64,000 bases of DNA from Phoebastria nigripes (lineage: Eukaryota; Chordata; Aves; Procellariiformes; Diomedeidae): contig JAYKAV010002766.1 in the NCBI GenBank assembly GCA_035582835.1, positions 61,197-125,196 of the forward strand, in the 5' to 3' direction. Positions 23,952 through 36,830 of this stretch are shown here, in pieces (position 1 is the stretch's first letter; the number at the start of each line of letters is the position of its first letter). The notes under the pieces were generated by a model. The model had not been told where the DNA came from. It ran no database searches and saw only the letters and a program-made list of their open reading frames with translations. The position numbers and the translations under genes are program-made.

Positions 23952-25811
23952 GGTTGGGGGGGTGTGTGTGTCTCTCCATTCAATTCCCAGACAGGCGCAA
24001 AAATGAGCCCTTTTGCTTCTCACAGGCTCTTCAAAACTCACCCCCCCCCGAAGCGGAGCTGCCACCCCTTCGCCCGGCCTCGCTGGGGCTCTGCCCCCTT
24101 CCCAGCCCTCCGGGGCCAGCCCTGATGCTCAGCATCTCTGAGAGGTGACCGCTGCCATTCCCACCCGCTTGGAAAAGGCAGGAGCTGTTAAACCAAGGCC
24201 CGTAAAGGGCAAATAAGCAGCCACGCCAGGACCTGCTGGCAGCGAGCCCCGGCTGGCTGTTTCTTCGGTGCTGGCTGGCAAGAGGCTTGGCGAGGATGGG
24301 AGCTGGGAGAAGAGCGGGGGGGGTGGAGGGCTGGTTCAGTGCCCAAACTATAAAACCCGAAAAAAACAATCCTTCATTCCTGATCACTCAGAATTTCTCA
24401 AGTTTGGTGCAATACAAAAACAACCCAATAAAAAACATCGTTCCGGGGTCACAAGAGCTGTTTTTGTTCAGCTGCAGGCAGGACGTTTCGTTTTTCAGGT
24501 CCGCTATAGCTCCTCTGCTGAGCTCTTTCTCCCCAGCTTTGGCCAGTCCCAACGCCACCATCCAGCTCTGAACCACAGCTTGTCCAGCTAAAATCAACCC
24601 CAAATCTTTCCATGTATTGCAGAGGAGACTCTCCGATTCAAAAAAAAAAAAGGCAGGCTGTGTTTTCCCGCAAACAGGACTCCCAACAACAAATCCTCGC
24701 TGCTCGGCCCGTGCCAGGACGCCTGTTTTCCCCGGCGCCTGCTTGCTCCCGGCTGGGACAGCCCAGCCCACGTGCAGGGAATAAGGCTGAGGCACGGCTG
24801 TATGGAAGAGCTGTCCCCGCGGCANGTCGGGGCTTTGGATGCCGGATTGCGGGGAGGAAGGGGCAACCGAGGCTGGGGCTGCCGGGGGAGCCAGGGCTGC
24901 AAGGGCTAATCCCCCTCCTGGGGTGCACCGTGGCTCTCCCGGGTGGGGAATGGTCCAGTTAGAACAGTTTGGGTTCATTTCTAGTGGGTCTGGAGCGCTT
25001 CTACAACGCCATCCCAGGTACCCACCTTGGAAATCTCTCCCTAAAGCCAGTGTGGGATCGAGGCTGCGCTTGGGGCTAAAACAGACAAAAAAGACAGTGG
25101 GAATTAAGCACCCAAATACTTTTGCACAGCTCACCAGTCTTTCCCGGTGCCAGATTTAAACCCAGTTCCCCATCATCCTACTCGAATCCCTCCCGCCCCG
25201 CAGGGATGTCACCAAGCGGGGCCGTGTCACCGGGGCGCGCATCCCAATGGCACCCGAACCCGCACGCCGGGGCTGGCTGCACCACGCGGGTGGCAGCTGC
25301 ACCAAGAACAGCAGCCACATCTCGAAATCCCCCCCCAAGCACCTTATGTGCCATTCTGCACGAGGGCTGTAATTTAGTAACATATACTATTTTTTATTTA
25401 ACCCATGCAAAGCAAGTTGCCTGTATAACTGTTAATTCCCTGACGGCAGCAGGCTGAGATGCAGGGAAGGTGTTTTCTTGTGCAAAGGTTGGGCTGGGCC
25501 GGGAGATCAGAAGAGTTTAAATTAAAATAGGCTCATGCCCTGTGAGTCTTTATTCTTGGCTTAACCCACAGAGGCTAAAAATGATGTTAGGGACACGGTG
25601 CTGGGATCTCGGCTCGCTCCACCGAGCACCTCCCGCCGCCGCCGTCAGACACCGGGCAATGAAAGCAGCTTGACTTCAAAGGGCCGGGGCAGGGGGAGGA
25701 TGGAGAGCGAGGACTCATTAACCTTGGAATCGCATTAGATGGGGCGATAGCAGGCTTTAATTAGGCCAGCCGAGGCGGGCAGGGGAGACGAGGCTGCATC
25801 CCGGCGGGAGC

Positions 25812-25834
25812 GTGTGTGTGTGTGTGNGCGCGCG
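25812..25834 (+). repeat. GT/GC alternating purine-pyrimidine run
   Basis: gtgtgtgtgtgtgtg, then an N, then gcgcgcg. Strict purine-pyrimidine alternation is typical of potential Z-DNA. The N inside shows that the true sequence or length is uncertain. Confidence 0.8.
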
Positions 25835-26884
25835 TGGTGCCGTTTTGGCGCACCCCCCAGGTGAGCACCCCCGGGCGTGCACCTGCCTGCGTGGGCAGAG
25901 CGCACACGCGTGACGGGGCATGTCCGCGTGGCGGGGGGACGCGTGCCCGGCGGCACCCGGCGGCACCCGCCACCTCCCGCCACCTCCTGCCAGTCAGATC
26001 CCCCCGGGGATGTGCTGCTGCCCCAGGGATGCTCTGCTCCTGTGGGGCAGGATCCGGCCCCAGGAGCGGGTCAGGAGCNTCACCCCCCCGGCTGCTCCGG
26101 CCCCTGAGGGGTCAGTCCCGTGTCCTGCTGCGCTTCAGGCAGGGTGCTTAAACGGGTGCTGCTTTTAAACATTTTTCATATACCCTGGGCTCCTGGCAGA
26201 CAGCGTGCTGTTCACCTCCAGCCCGACGCTGCGCTCCAGGGAGCACGGGGCTGGAAATCCCACTGGTCTCTTGGCTGAGCAACCAAACCGACCCTGGGAT
26301 GGCACCGGGGCAGCAAAGCGGTCAGGCGGAGAGCGGTGAAAGCACCCGGGTGCTGCCTAACCTCCTGCCCATGGCACAGTGCTGCCCGCAGCCCCACCAC
26401 GCAGCAAAGCGGGAGGGACAAGAGAACACCAATGACTTTTTTGGGCTGGATTACCCAAATCCTGGCTCTGTCCGCGCTGTGATGCCAAGCGGGTGGGCGG
26501 CCAAGGACCAGGTCCAGCTCTCCATCACCGCACAGAGCTCTGCTGATCCCCCTCCGGTGATCCCCTGAACCCCTTCTCCAGCCCCCGCCTGGGCTCTGGC
26601 TCAGCTCCAGGAGGGATATTTCACACCGGTGCTACCAGGCAGCGTATTTCCTTTCCATTCTAGCGACTTGCAAAGCCCCCCGGGTCCCTGCAAACATATA
26701 CAGCTAATTTTTTAAGATGGGGAGGAAAATAACCATAGCAGAGCTGGGTTTGGCTGCAGAGAGGGGACCTGGAGGTGCCGTCCCCAGTGCCGTCCCCAGG
26801 GTGGCTGCAGCCCGGTCCCCCCCCTTGGCAGGTTTTGCTGTTTGTCTTTGCAGCCGGCGGGTTTATTACGGCCGGGAACACCCA

Positions 26885-27020
26885 GGTTTTTTCGCTGTCT
26901 GCCATGAAATCGATACAGTAATTTCATTTCTCAGTCATAAATGAAATGAGCTGTAAAGTAAAGTTGGGTGTTTAAGCCAGAGTGAAAGAATGAATTGTTC
27001 TAATGGGGGATGTTAACGAG
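26885..27020. other. AT-rich intergenic island
   Basis: A patch of about 130 bp (aatcgatacagtaatttcat, then cataaatgaaatgagctg and gaatgaattgttctaatg) inside very GC-rich DNA. It is not a recognised repeat. It is a candidate conserved non-coding element by composition only. Confidence 0.22.
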
Positions 27021-28375
27021 GGGATTAAATGTTTCTGTGAAACCTGGGGGTCCCCGGCCGCCCCTGCCTGCCCGCCGGGCGCTTTTAGGGCTCCCCGCAC
27101 CCCTCCCTCGCGCCGCCTCGGAGCTGTGTGGTCCGGCACCCCCGGCCCCTGGCCAAGCCTCCNCTGTCCCCGCCTGGGTGGGCGGCTGCGCTTCGCCCCC
27201 TCGCCTTCCCCGCACCCCGCCGGGGTCCCCGCCGGGCACAGAGCGGCTCCGGAGGGTTTTCGGGGTGCTGGCGGCCAAGGGAAGGTGCTTGCAGCGGGAC
27301 AGGGCCGTTGCGGCAGCTCTGCCAGCCCCTCTTCGCCAGCATCCTCATCACGACGATGGCTCTCTTCTACGTGGAGTTAGACTAAAAGCAAATGGGAAAA
27401 AAAAANCCCAAACCAAAAAGAAGATGTTTTTTAACAACGGCNTTTCAGCTGACCCNAAGCAACTGGTTTTCTACCCAGAATTTTTTGGGGGGGACATCAT
27501 AAAACCCCGCTGCTTTCCGGGGAGGGTGCGCAGAGGTTTCCGCTCCCAGGGCCGGGCAGTTTGCAGCACGTGGGATGTTTTCCCCAGGTACGGAAGGCAG
27601 GCGCTGGCTGGCCCCTGGGCACCCGGCCCCTCTCGTCGCAGCAGGATTCACCCAGCTCCACACCATTAAATATTAAGCCCAAAATTTGGTCTTTGCTATC
27701 CTGCCTGCAGCCTGGCAGCCCGATCATGGCAACCCTCCTTTCCCGGCAAGCGGCCGAGACCCCCATCTCCCCTCCTGCCCCTTCTCCATCATTTATTTTC
27801 CAGTAAAAAATAAGCCAGGGCTGATCCAGGGCAAGAGAGAGCACTTTGACAAGTCCAAAAATACGAGGGCCATATTATCTTTAAACCATTAAAAAAAAAA
27901 AAAAAAAACCCACAGTGAAAGCCCTATTGGGCCAGGAGAAACTCCAGCCAAGTTCCCCAAGTCCGCCCCCCGCTTCAGTTGTATTCCCCTGGAAATCCTC
28001 GCAAAGAAAAACACAGGGCATGAAAAAAATTTGGTTTTCATTAAAAACCTCGAATGTGAGGGGTTCTGTAGCTTTCAATGGGGCTTTGATTCCTATAGAT
28101 GATGGAATGTTTTCAGAACATTTAAAAAATGTTCTCCACCTTTCTATCTTGTATCGGCAGAAAACTGCGCTGGTGTTTTCCGTCCCCCCCCCGCCCGGGC
28201 AATAGAAGTGGCGAGCGTTGAATGCGGATGCAAACCCTTGCCTTTATTTACCTTCAGGCTTCGTTTTAAAAATACGATGATATTTTCTTGTGGCTTTGGA
28301 AGCAGAGGAGATAATCCATGTGGGGGGAAAAGAAAGGTGTGGAAAATGCTGCAGGAATTTTCTTAAAGGGGGATT

Positions 28376-28383
<8 letters not shown>

Positions 28384-28406
<23 letters not shown>
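28384..28406. repeat. Poly(T) run, representative of many homopolymers at 23-34 kb
   Basis: Twenty-three T residues. Similar A or T runs of about 18-31 bp lie near 23105, 27893, 29143, 30865-30895, 31506-31526, 32236, 32395-32421 and 33464. None is flanked by a recognisable retrocopy, so they are listed as simple repeats. Confidence 0.85.
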
Positions 28407-30299
28407 CTTCTTTCCACTGAGAGAAAGCAGGGTCACTCAGCACTTGTAGCACCCACGTACCTCCCTGAGCACCATCGTCAGGGAGCAGAGAGGTATTTCC
28501 AGCCCTCTAAGTCATCGCTGGCTTCATGGAGATCATTGTCTTCGCCTAAAGAGATTATTTTATCGCTGTGTTACATCGCTGCTCCTTGGATGCACCAGCT
28601 GGTGGCTTTGCGAAATGCCCCTTTACACGGCATCAGCCTTTTATTTTATTTTAATTTTTTTAGTGGCTGTAAAGTAGGTTTCTGGCCTTTACATTTTGGA
28701 AGGTGAGGTTTAAAGGGTTGGACTCGAGTGGAGAGAGCCAGGGGGGCGGAAAATTCCCCTTCCCATCGCACCCGCCTCCGCCCGGTGCCAGCGATGCCCG
28801 AGGAGCCCCGTGATGCTGCGCTTCTGCTGCGGTGCTGGGCTGGGACAGCCGCACGTCCCCTCCAGAGCCAGCGCTCGTCCCCGCCGAGCGCGGCCCCATT
28901 GTGCCGGGTGTCCCCGGGGCCCGGCCGCCCGCATTGTTCTCTGCAAAGAGTTTTTTTTCCAGCCGTGCAGCCAGCCGGCTCCTCAGGGCCGTGCCGCGGC
29001 GCTGGCTGCGGCCAAGCCAGGCCGTGTCGCAACCCCAAGCGTTGCCCTCCAGACCTCGCCGGGAGCCGGCGCTCACCTTCCCCATGCAAACCCCAACCGA
29101 GCTGGCATTTCGGGTGACTTTGTGCTTTCTTTTGCAGGAATAAAAAAAAAAAAAAAAAAAAAACAAAAAAACCACCCAAAAAAACCCAAACCTTGCATGC
29201 ACCTTGGCATCTCGGTGCCGCGTTAGGGCACGCGGCGGCGGGGAGGAGGTGCGAGCCCAGCCCTGGGCGGCTTGTGCCGAAATGCAGCACCCCGGCACGG
29301 GCTGGTTCAACCGGTCGGGCTGGCTGAGCAGCACCCGTTTCACCCAGACACGCCGTGTTCGCCCCTATCTCTGCTTCTTTTTTCCCCCCCCTCCCTTCTG
29401 TCAGCTCACCTGCTGGTGTATATGAAAGCCTCAGCTCAATTACAAGAGTCATTAGTCACCACCCAAGAAAGGGCCACCCAGTCTGCGGTGGCAGGGTGCC
29501 ACCGCGGGTGCCCGGCCCCGCTGCCCCGCGCCGAGGGATCACCTGTAGTGCTCCCAGCCCGTATTTATCAGCGATTCCTTCCAAAGGGATTAGAGGCAGC
29601 CGAGGGATTTGAATAAACCCAAGAGAGCCGTGCACACGCCGTCACGGAGGCGATGGGTGCCAAGCCCCGAGGATGCCGTCGCTCCAGCCCCGCCATACCG
29701 ACCCGACGCCCTCGGAAAAGCAGCCGCCGGATGGATTTGTAGCTGCTTGCCGCACCGGTGTCCCTGCACGACAGCGGGGTCCGGCCGAGCAGCAGCGGCC
29801 NGGGCGGGGGGCTGGCAAGGTGGGCTCCATGCCTGGCCACGGGGCTTCTCCTGCCTGCTCTTCTGCAGGCAGGGACAAGCCCGCTCTGCCTGCAGGCAGC
29901 TGCCGGGCTGCAGTATATCAAAGGGGTGGGAAGCATCATGGAGTTAAGGCTTCACCTTCACCCTCCTCGGGTGTCCCCGGGCTCCCCCAGCCCCTACCCA
30001 GGGGGCTGATGGCCCCTGCCCGTCCCAGCGCCCAGCCCCGGGTGCCGAGGCTGCAGGAGGTGGGGGAGAGCCGGGCTCAGGCGTGCCTGCCTGCCGGAGC
30101 TCACGTAGGCAGGAGGTGCCGCCGACCTCGGCTGCCTCCTCTCCATCCCGTTCCCCTCGCACGACGGGCAGCGACCGGGAGCCAAAGGCATCGTCCAAAG
30201 GAGACGTGGCTGGTCCTCGTTTTAAGATGTGAATGCCAACAGCCCCCTCCCTGCCCCCTGAGAGCCCACGAGCAACAAGCGGCCAAATAAAAGCTACCC

Positions 30300-30385
30300 A
30301 GCTCCTACCTACTACAAGAAATACACACATAATTAATATTTTTATGTATAATGAACTTTTAATAAATGTTATCCTTGCACTAGGA
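30300..30385. other. Short AT-rich island
   Basis: An AT-rich patch (acacataattaatattttta, then ataatgaacttttaataaat) in GC-rich flanks, with homeodomain-like TAATTA words. The ending AATAAA has no transcript support. It is a possible conserved element. Confidence 0.2.
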
Positions 30386-30864
30386 GTACAGTTACCGCCT
30401 CTGCGGCTGTCACTTCAACACCGCGCGTAAAGAGGTTATAAATCACCCTCACGGAGCCTTTACGGATTCAAAGATCCCCGTTAATTAGCACGCAGGGGTG
30501 GGCAGGGTTAATTGCTGAAGACCTTGCACGTGTGCTGGCCGTGCACCATCGCAGCATCCCCCCAGCCGGCGGAGGCAGAGGCTGGTTTGGGCGGCGTTGA
30601 GCCCCCCCAGAGATGGGGAGCTGCAGCTGGGGCATCCCTGAGCCCCGTCGGGTCCCTCGCACGGCTCCAAACAAGCTGAAATTATTCAAGGCAAACGTCA
30701 AAGGCCCCTCTATAACCCGGCGCAGGGCTGATCTGTGCCTTGATGAGCTCTAGCACTTGCCTACAGGGAAAAAAAAAAAAAACGCTTATTAGATTAAAAC
30801 CAAGCCCCTCTTCATGAATCCTCTCCCTCTTCCCGAGCCCAATCATTTTAAAAGGCAGAGGTGG

Positions 30865-30899
<35 letters not shown>

Positions 30900-31110
30900 A
30901 GTTTTAAAGAGACTTACCCCTTCACGGGAGATACTTCGTCCTTCTGTAACTTTACAAATAAACTTTGCTTTAAAAGTTTGACTTGTGGCACAGTTTTGGC
31001 AAATTCAGACCCCTTAAATACACCGTTTCCTGCATTCTTGATTGCTATCTGAAGGCCTGTGAAAATATACAGGTGGATGGAAGAAATTTTAACTCTTTGC
31101 TCCCCAACCT
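30900..31110. other. AT-rich intergenic island after a 31-bp poly(A) run
   Basis: Follows the long A run at 30865-30895. It contains aataaactttgctttaaaag and ttgacttgtggcacag. No protein or repeat match is recognised. The poly(A) on its left edge might suggest an inserted retrosequence, but no body of one is recognisable. Confidence 0.2.
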
Positions 31111-32389
31111 CACCTTCCGAGTCAGAAAGCTGCCGGTCTAATGCAGAGCTCAGGGCTGCTCCGGAAGGGACCGANGTTCCCGGCTGGAGACCAAATCTCC
31201 GCTCCGGCAGCACAGGGAGATGCTCAGGATGGGCTTAGAGAAAAATAGGAATTGGGCCTAAAGGAAAGGGCTGGAAATCAGGCTCAAGCCCAGCTTCCCG
31301 CTGCCTACNCTGCAGAAAACCTGAGGACAAGGGGGATGGAAGGGACGGAGACTCCCCACTTCACCGGGCAACTTGGTTTGCCTGTCCATGAAATGGCTTC
31401 TTGCTGCCGCCGGCAGCCGGAGTCAGATTAACGCACATTTGCAGAAGCCCTGCGAGGCTCTTGCTTCACAATTGCAAAGGAATTTTTATTCTTGGGGTTT
31501 TTTTTAAAAAAAAAAAAAAAAAAAAAGGTTAATAATAATAATTTATGGGATGCTGGGCTTGAACCTCTCCCAAGCCCAGGGATGGGGAGGCATCCGCCAG
31601 TGCCGGTGGTCCTCCGTGGGCAGAGCTCCATCCTGTCCCGTCCCCACCGAGCCCCCCGGCACAGGAGGGGCCACGGGACCAACCTGCCCACAGAGCTGCA
31701 CCAAACCAGGTCCAACTTTTGGACCAGGATTAACTCCCCCGGGAACCATCTGACCCCCTTCTCCATGGGGTAGAGCTTTGCTCTCAGTGAGATACTGTCC
31801 CCCCCACCCTTTGGCCGTGACAAGTGGCCCGGCAGGGTTGTGCCCAGCGAGGTGCCAGCCTGGCCGGGACCCTCCTCCCCCTCTGCCAGCATCAGCATCC
31901 TTGGGGGAGAGCGAGGCTTGGACCTAATCCTATTATTTCCCAGTTATTTCCTCTCCATTCACTGCTCGGATGCTGCCGGGGCTCTTCCAAAACCACGGGA
32001 GCTGTTGGCGTTGGCTCCTCTCTGCTCTCAGACCGAAGGGGCTGGGGGGGTCCCCAGCCCACCCAAGGGTGCCCGGGGATGGAGCTGGGGAGGGGGGGGT
32101 GAGGGTGGGCGATGCTTTGGGGAAGGAGGCACTGCCGGTGTGGTTGTCCCGGCACGTTTCCCCAGCACCGTCTCGCTGCTAAAGGAAACAACCCCTGCCC
32201 ATACAGCGAGCGGGGAGATTTCAATCATTTAAANAAAAAAAAAAAAAAAAGAAAGAAAAGAATCAAGGAAGCCGTTCCCGCCCCCGTTCTCCTGGACAAA
32301 CAGCCTTTCTCAGCCCACATGCAAGAACTAATTTCTTTCTGCCACATCAAGATACTACAGATCTGAATCAGCTGTTTTTACAGGAGAGG

Positions 32390-32420
<31 letters not shown>

Positions 32421-35400
32421 TGCATTTGCCAACAAAAGTATTAAAAGGTTCAGCTCTGCAGATGAAAAATGAGCGGCTGGAAGGAAACGCAGCCCGAAGC
32501 CCCAGGTGAGGCGTCGGGGGGGAATCTGTGCTGCCTGGCGCTGGCACTTTGGCAAGGAAAAGCCGGGCACTGAAAGTCCAGTTTAATTTCCACTGGAGCA
32601 GCCTACAAATGCCAGCGAGCCTGTCAGCCGAAGCTTGTCTGGAAAGTAAAATAAACACAAATAAAACAATAATAATAAAACAAAAAAGAAACAAAACACC
32701 AAATTAAAAATGCCAGCCAAGCCTTTTGCTTGAAGGCGACCCCGGGAGCTGCAAAGACGAGGGGTCTCTGGTTTTCTTCTGCGCCACGTCCCCGCGATTC
32801 AGGCGCGTGGCCGCCCGCTTCCCGCAGCGCGGGCAGGCAGGCAGGGCAGGGGATGGACGCGCTCCTTGGCTCCTCAGCAAAGGCAGAAGCCAGCTCTGGC
32901 TCTGCAACCACCTCCCCGCAGGGCTTGGACAAGGCTCTCCCTCCCCGGGTGTGCAAAGGCAGCGCGCAGCCCTCTCCTTCCTATCTGCTTAGGCTGCAGG
33001 TTTTTAGGATGAGCTTTTTGCTGCGCAACAGCCGGGGCTGGCGCCCGTAAAAGAAGGTCCTTTTTAACCTCGCGTTGGCACGAGGAGCTTTGCAAGAGTC
33101 AGAACTCGCGCCCCGTTCCCACCCTGCTGCTGTTAGCCCGAAATCAGTCTTTTCACTCAGTTCGAGGTCTCTCCTTGAGAGCTGCGTTTGCTTTCCACGT
33201 TGGGATGTATTCGGCTACAAGCCGTGCTCGGGGACCACGTGTCCACGGCGTGCGGGTGATGGACCAAGACACCAGCTCAGCCCCTGCCCCAAAAAGCCAC
33301 CATCTGATGCCCATGAGATACCGGCTCCCTTGGCTCTGCCTCTCCCTCCCGGGTCGACCGGGCTTCGGCAAGCTCGGTACAATAACGCTCGGGTTGCCAA
33401 AACCACAAGGGAAATAAACATCTGTTTAAAAAAAAAAGAAAAAGAAAAAAGGAGGGGGGGGGAAAAAAAAAAAAAAAAAAAAGTCGCAGCGCTGTTCCTT
33501 TGGTGGGGGCCAAATCCGAGCCAGCATCGTTCCTGAACAGGAACCGACCTCGGGTCTGGACCAAGCGGGAGGAGGAAATTCCAGCCCCTCCGTGCTATTT
33601 GCCACCGCAGGAAGATGCTGAAGGTGCCCAGAAAGACGTTGGTAAGAGATGCGCTGTTGCAGAGGCTCGGCTGACCAGGAAGGATGCATCCGCACCGGGA
33701 TGGCAGGGCTGGGTCTGGCCTTTTTGTCTTTTTTTTTTTTCCCCTGCGAGCCCAGACGGCAGCCTCGGCCTCGCTTGAGCACACGGACAGAAACGCTGAC
33801 AGGACCCAGACAACAGCATCCATCAGCCAGGACATTGCTGAGGGANGGACATGTGTCATGGAGGTCCAACCAACCTTCCAGGAGGAGCAGGAGCATCCTA
33901 ACCTCCCACGGGAGCGGGAGCAAAGCCGGCAGGGATGCAGAGTCGGGAGCAGGGACCCTCTCTGGACCGCGGTGCCTTTGCTGATGTCCTTGACTGCAGG
34001 GCCACCAGCCTCGCGGAAAAGCCATTTCCCAGCGTGCAGAGACCCGGGACAGCTGGCAAGGGAGGGGATTACTCATCTCTGCGGGGTTTGTAGCTCCCGG
34101 AGGAGGAAGGCTCGTTTCCCTCCCCTGCCTCAGCCTCCCCTCCCACCAGATTTTTGCCTTGCGGAGGCCAACTGGGACCTCGCTGAGTCAGGCAGGCGGG
34201 ATGTGGCCAGTTCCCATGGCTTTGGCACGGAGGGAGCCGCTGGAGCATCGTTGTCGAACAGAGCTTTGCTGAGATGGGCAAGGGTTTGCAACGTGCACGA
34301 GCCCATGCTGGGTCTTTCCCAGCAAGGTAGCACCAGCTTCGCTGAACAAGGCAGACAGCGGCTCCAAGCCGACGGGAATATCCCCATCCAGTGAAAATTA
34401 TGACGAGGCTGGGAGGCTGGACAAGCCGCTTGGTTGCAGGCACTGCGCTGAAGCTGGGGACACGGGGCTCACCCTGAGCATCACCACCCTCGGGGTGCTG
34501 CAGGGAGCCCGACATCTCCCCGTTGGTGCCCACCCATCCCCTCCCCGCAAGGGACAAGGACACGGGGCAGAGAGGGGGCACACGTTGCCAGTGAACCCTC
34601 ATCCCGCTCCAGNCTAGCAGGGGCAATTAACAGGAGCCAAACGAGGCTCCTGACTCCCCCCTATTTCCCCAAGAAGGGCCTAAAGCACTTTGGCGTGGGG
34701 GCCAGAGAAAGCCCCCTTGCTCCGCAGCTCAGCAAAAGGACCTTGGCTGCATCCCACCCACCTCGGGCACCTCTTTAATTGAGGTGACAAGGACTTGGCT
34801 TTCCCACCCACTCCAAAAAAGCATCGCGGGATTCGGGTCAGGCAAGGGCTGACCCCTCCCCGTGGCTGGAAAAAGCTTGGGTGGGACCTTCCTGGGATGC
34901 TCAGGGCTCGCACCCGTCGGCTCGGCCCCCGGGAGATGCTGGCCCCGAGCAGCGAGAGCCGGCACGGTGCAGATGAAAGTGCCCGAGGGNGTTTCGGAGC
35001 GATGGACAAGACAAAGGGAGAGGATGAGCAGACACAAACCTGCCCCAGATCGGCCGTGCTGGGGCTGGGGTGAGGACGGGGAAGGTGCACGCTCAGAGCC
35101 GAGCTCTGCCCCAGATTTATGGAATGACCTCGGGCAACTGCTTTCATCTCGCTCCATCTCTGCAGAACTGGGTTAAACGCTCCCCTCTTTCCCTCCTTGT
35201 TTGTTTAGACGGCGAGCGGGCTGGAGCACGGGCTGTCGCCCAGGTCCTCGTAGGGCCAGTGCCAAGGCTGAGCCGCTCCAGGTCCCATTTGACCGGGCTC
35301 GGGCATCCCAATGCACCACATCCACTCACTGCACAACTCTGGGAACATCCTAAAAAAAACCCCCTGTTTCCTCTAAAAGACGGTAGAAATACAGTATTGA

Positions 35401-36639
35401 TTCTGACCCTGGCTTTTCACTAGTGGGGAAGGAAATCTGGGCATCGAAGGGGAGCTCCTTTTCTCCTTTGCTAACCATCAGCCCCCTCCTCACTCCATCT
35501 CCAAGGGATGGAGAAGCGGTTGCAGAGCCCCTCCAGCCGTGTCAGGGAGCCGGACCAGGAACCGAGGGCAGGAGCGGTTCCCTTTGGGCCCTAAACCCCA
35601 GGGGCTTGCACCCCGCTCCGCACCAGCCGTGCTTCGCCCATCCCCATCTCCCGGCGCAGGGACCCATCCCACCACCCAGCCATGGATGGGGGGGGGTGGG
35701 GGGTGGCCAGGCTGGACTCGGCTCTCCCCGACACCCCGCTGGGATTTGCCAGGACAAGAGGAGAGCNCAGCCCATCTCGCCCCGCACCCGGCTGCAGCCT
35801 GGGCAGGGGACCCGGCTGATTAACGCAGGCACTGGAGGGGAGAGAGGAGGGAAAAAAGGAACCCGAACCAAAACCACACGCTGCTGGTTTATGAGAATGG
35901 TTTGCATTGACCACAGGAAATAACACACACGTCCAGACAGCCCTCCCCTGCCAGCCTCTGCAGGGCCGTTACCACCGCGCAGGCAGCGCTCGGGCAGGCG
36001 AGACGGGCAGAAGGCGCTGGGGTCACAGCCCAGCCCGCGGCCGAGGACGCGGCACCNTCGAGGAAAGGCGCAGCAGGAAGGCAGGAGGGATGCACCGACC
36101 CCCAGCACACCACATACCGCATCCCGACTGCGGAGCATCCCCATTCCCCTCCTCTCTCCGAGAGCGCAGCGCCAGAGCTGCCAAGCTGCTTCGGCATCCC
36201 CTCTGCACGCGCCAAAATTCAGCAAGACTTTTTCTACTTGGAGAAACCCCTACCCATTGCCAATGCTGCTCTTTCACAGNGAAGCCAGCGTGGTTTGAGA
36301 GCCACGGTGCAGCAGGATGTCTGCTCGACACCTCAGCCGGTGGCCGGGGAGCAGCGTGGTCCCCAGCCGTCCCCCCCTTCACTGCCGTTGGCCNTGCAGC
36401 CCAGCTCAGCCCTGCGATCTGGTTTTCCTTGGCTGGACCCACCGCCCACCGGACCAGGGAGAGCTAATCCGAGTCACCGAGCGGCTGCACCGTCCCCAAC
36501 TCGCAGGGAAAAGGGGGAGGCGAGAGCTGCAGCCGGCGGGAGGGTGGGGGGAGCATGGGCCAAACTCCCCGGGCACATGGCCCATCCCCGGGCAGAGCCA
36601 GCGGATTGTGCAATAACACCCCGGTACCAGCCCGGCTTT

Positions 36640-36830
36640 GAAATGCAAAGGCAGAAAGATCTGTTACGTTCAGGTAGTGCTGTTGTGGTCTAAGGCAAAC
36701 AAAGTACACAATATAAATTGGCTGCAATTGCTAATCAACGAGCAGATTCAGACCAAGAGGCATCTCGCATGTAAATCGGATTTACCACTAATTAAATGCA
36801 CAAAGAAGATTTTTTCCAGGCATCCAAGGT
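36640..36830. promoter_or_regulatory. Candidate enhancer island with a RUNX-type site
   Basis: A 190-bp CpG-poor, AT-rich patch lies within GC-rich intergenic DNA 15 kb downstream of RUNX3. Visible words include TGTGGTC at 36684-36690 (Runt consensus TGYGGT), aacaaag (SOX/TCF-like), gctaatcaac and actaattaaatgc (homeodomain-like) and an atgcaaa octamer-like word. Such a cluster is common in conserved enhancers. The motifs are short and would also occur by chance, so this is a hypothesis. Confidence 0.3.

Noticed and set aside
30860..31110. Retrocopy ending in the 31-bp poly(A) run
   Set aside because: No coding or repeat body could be recognised on either side.
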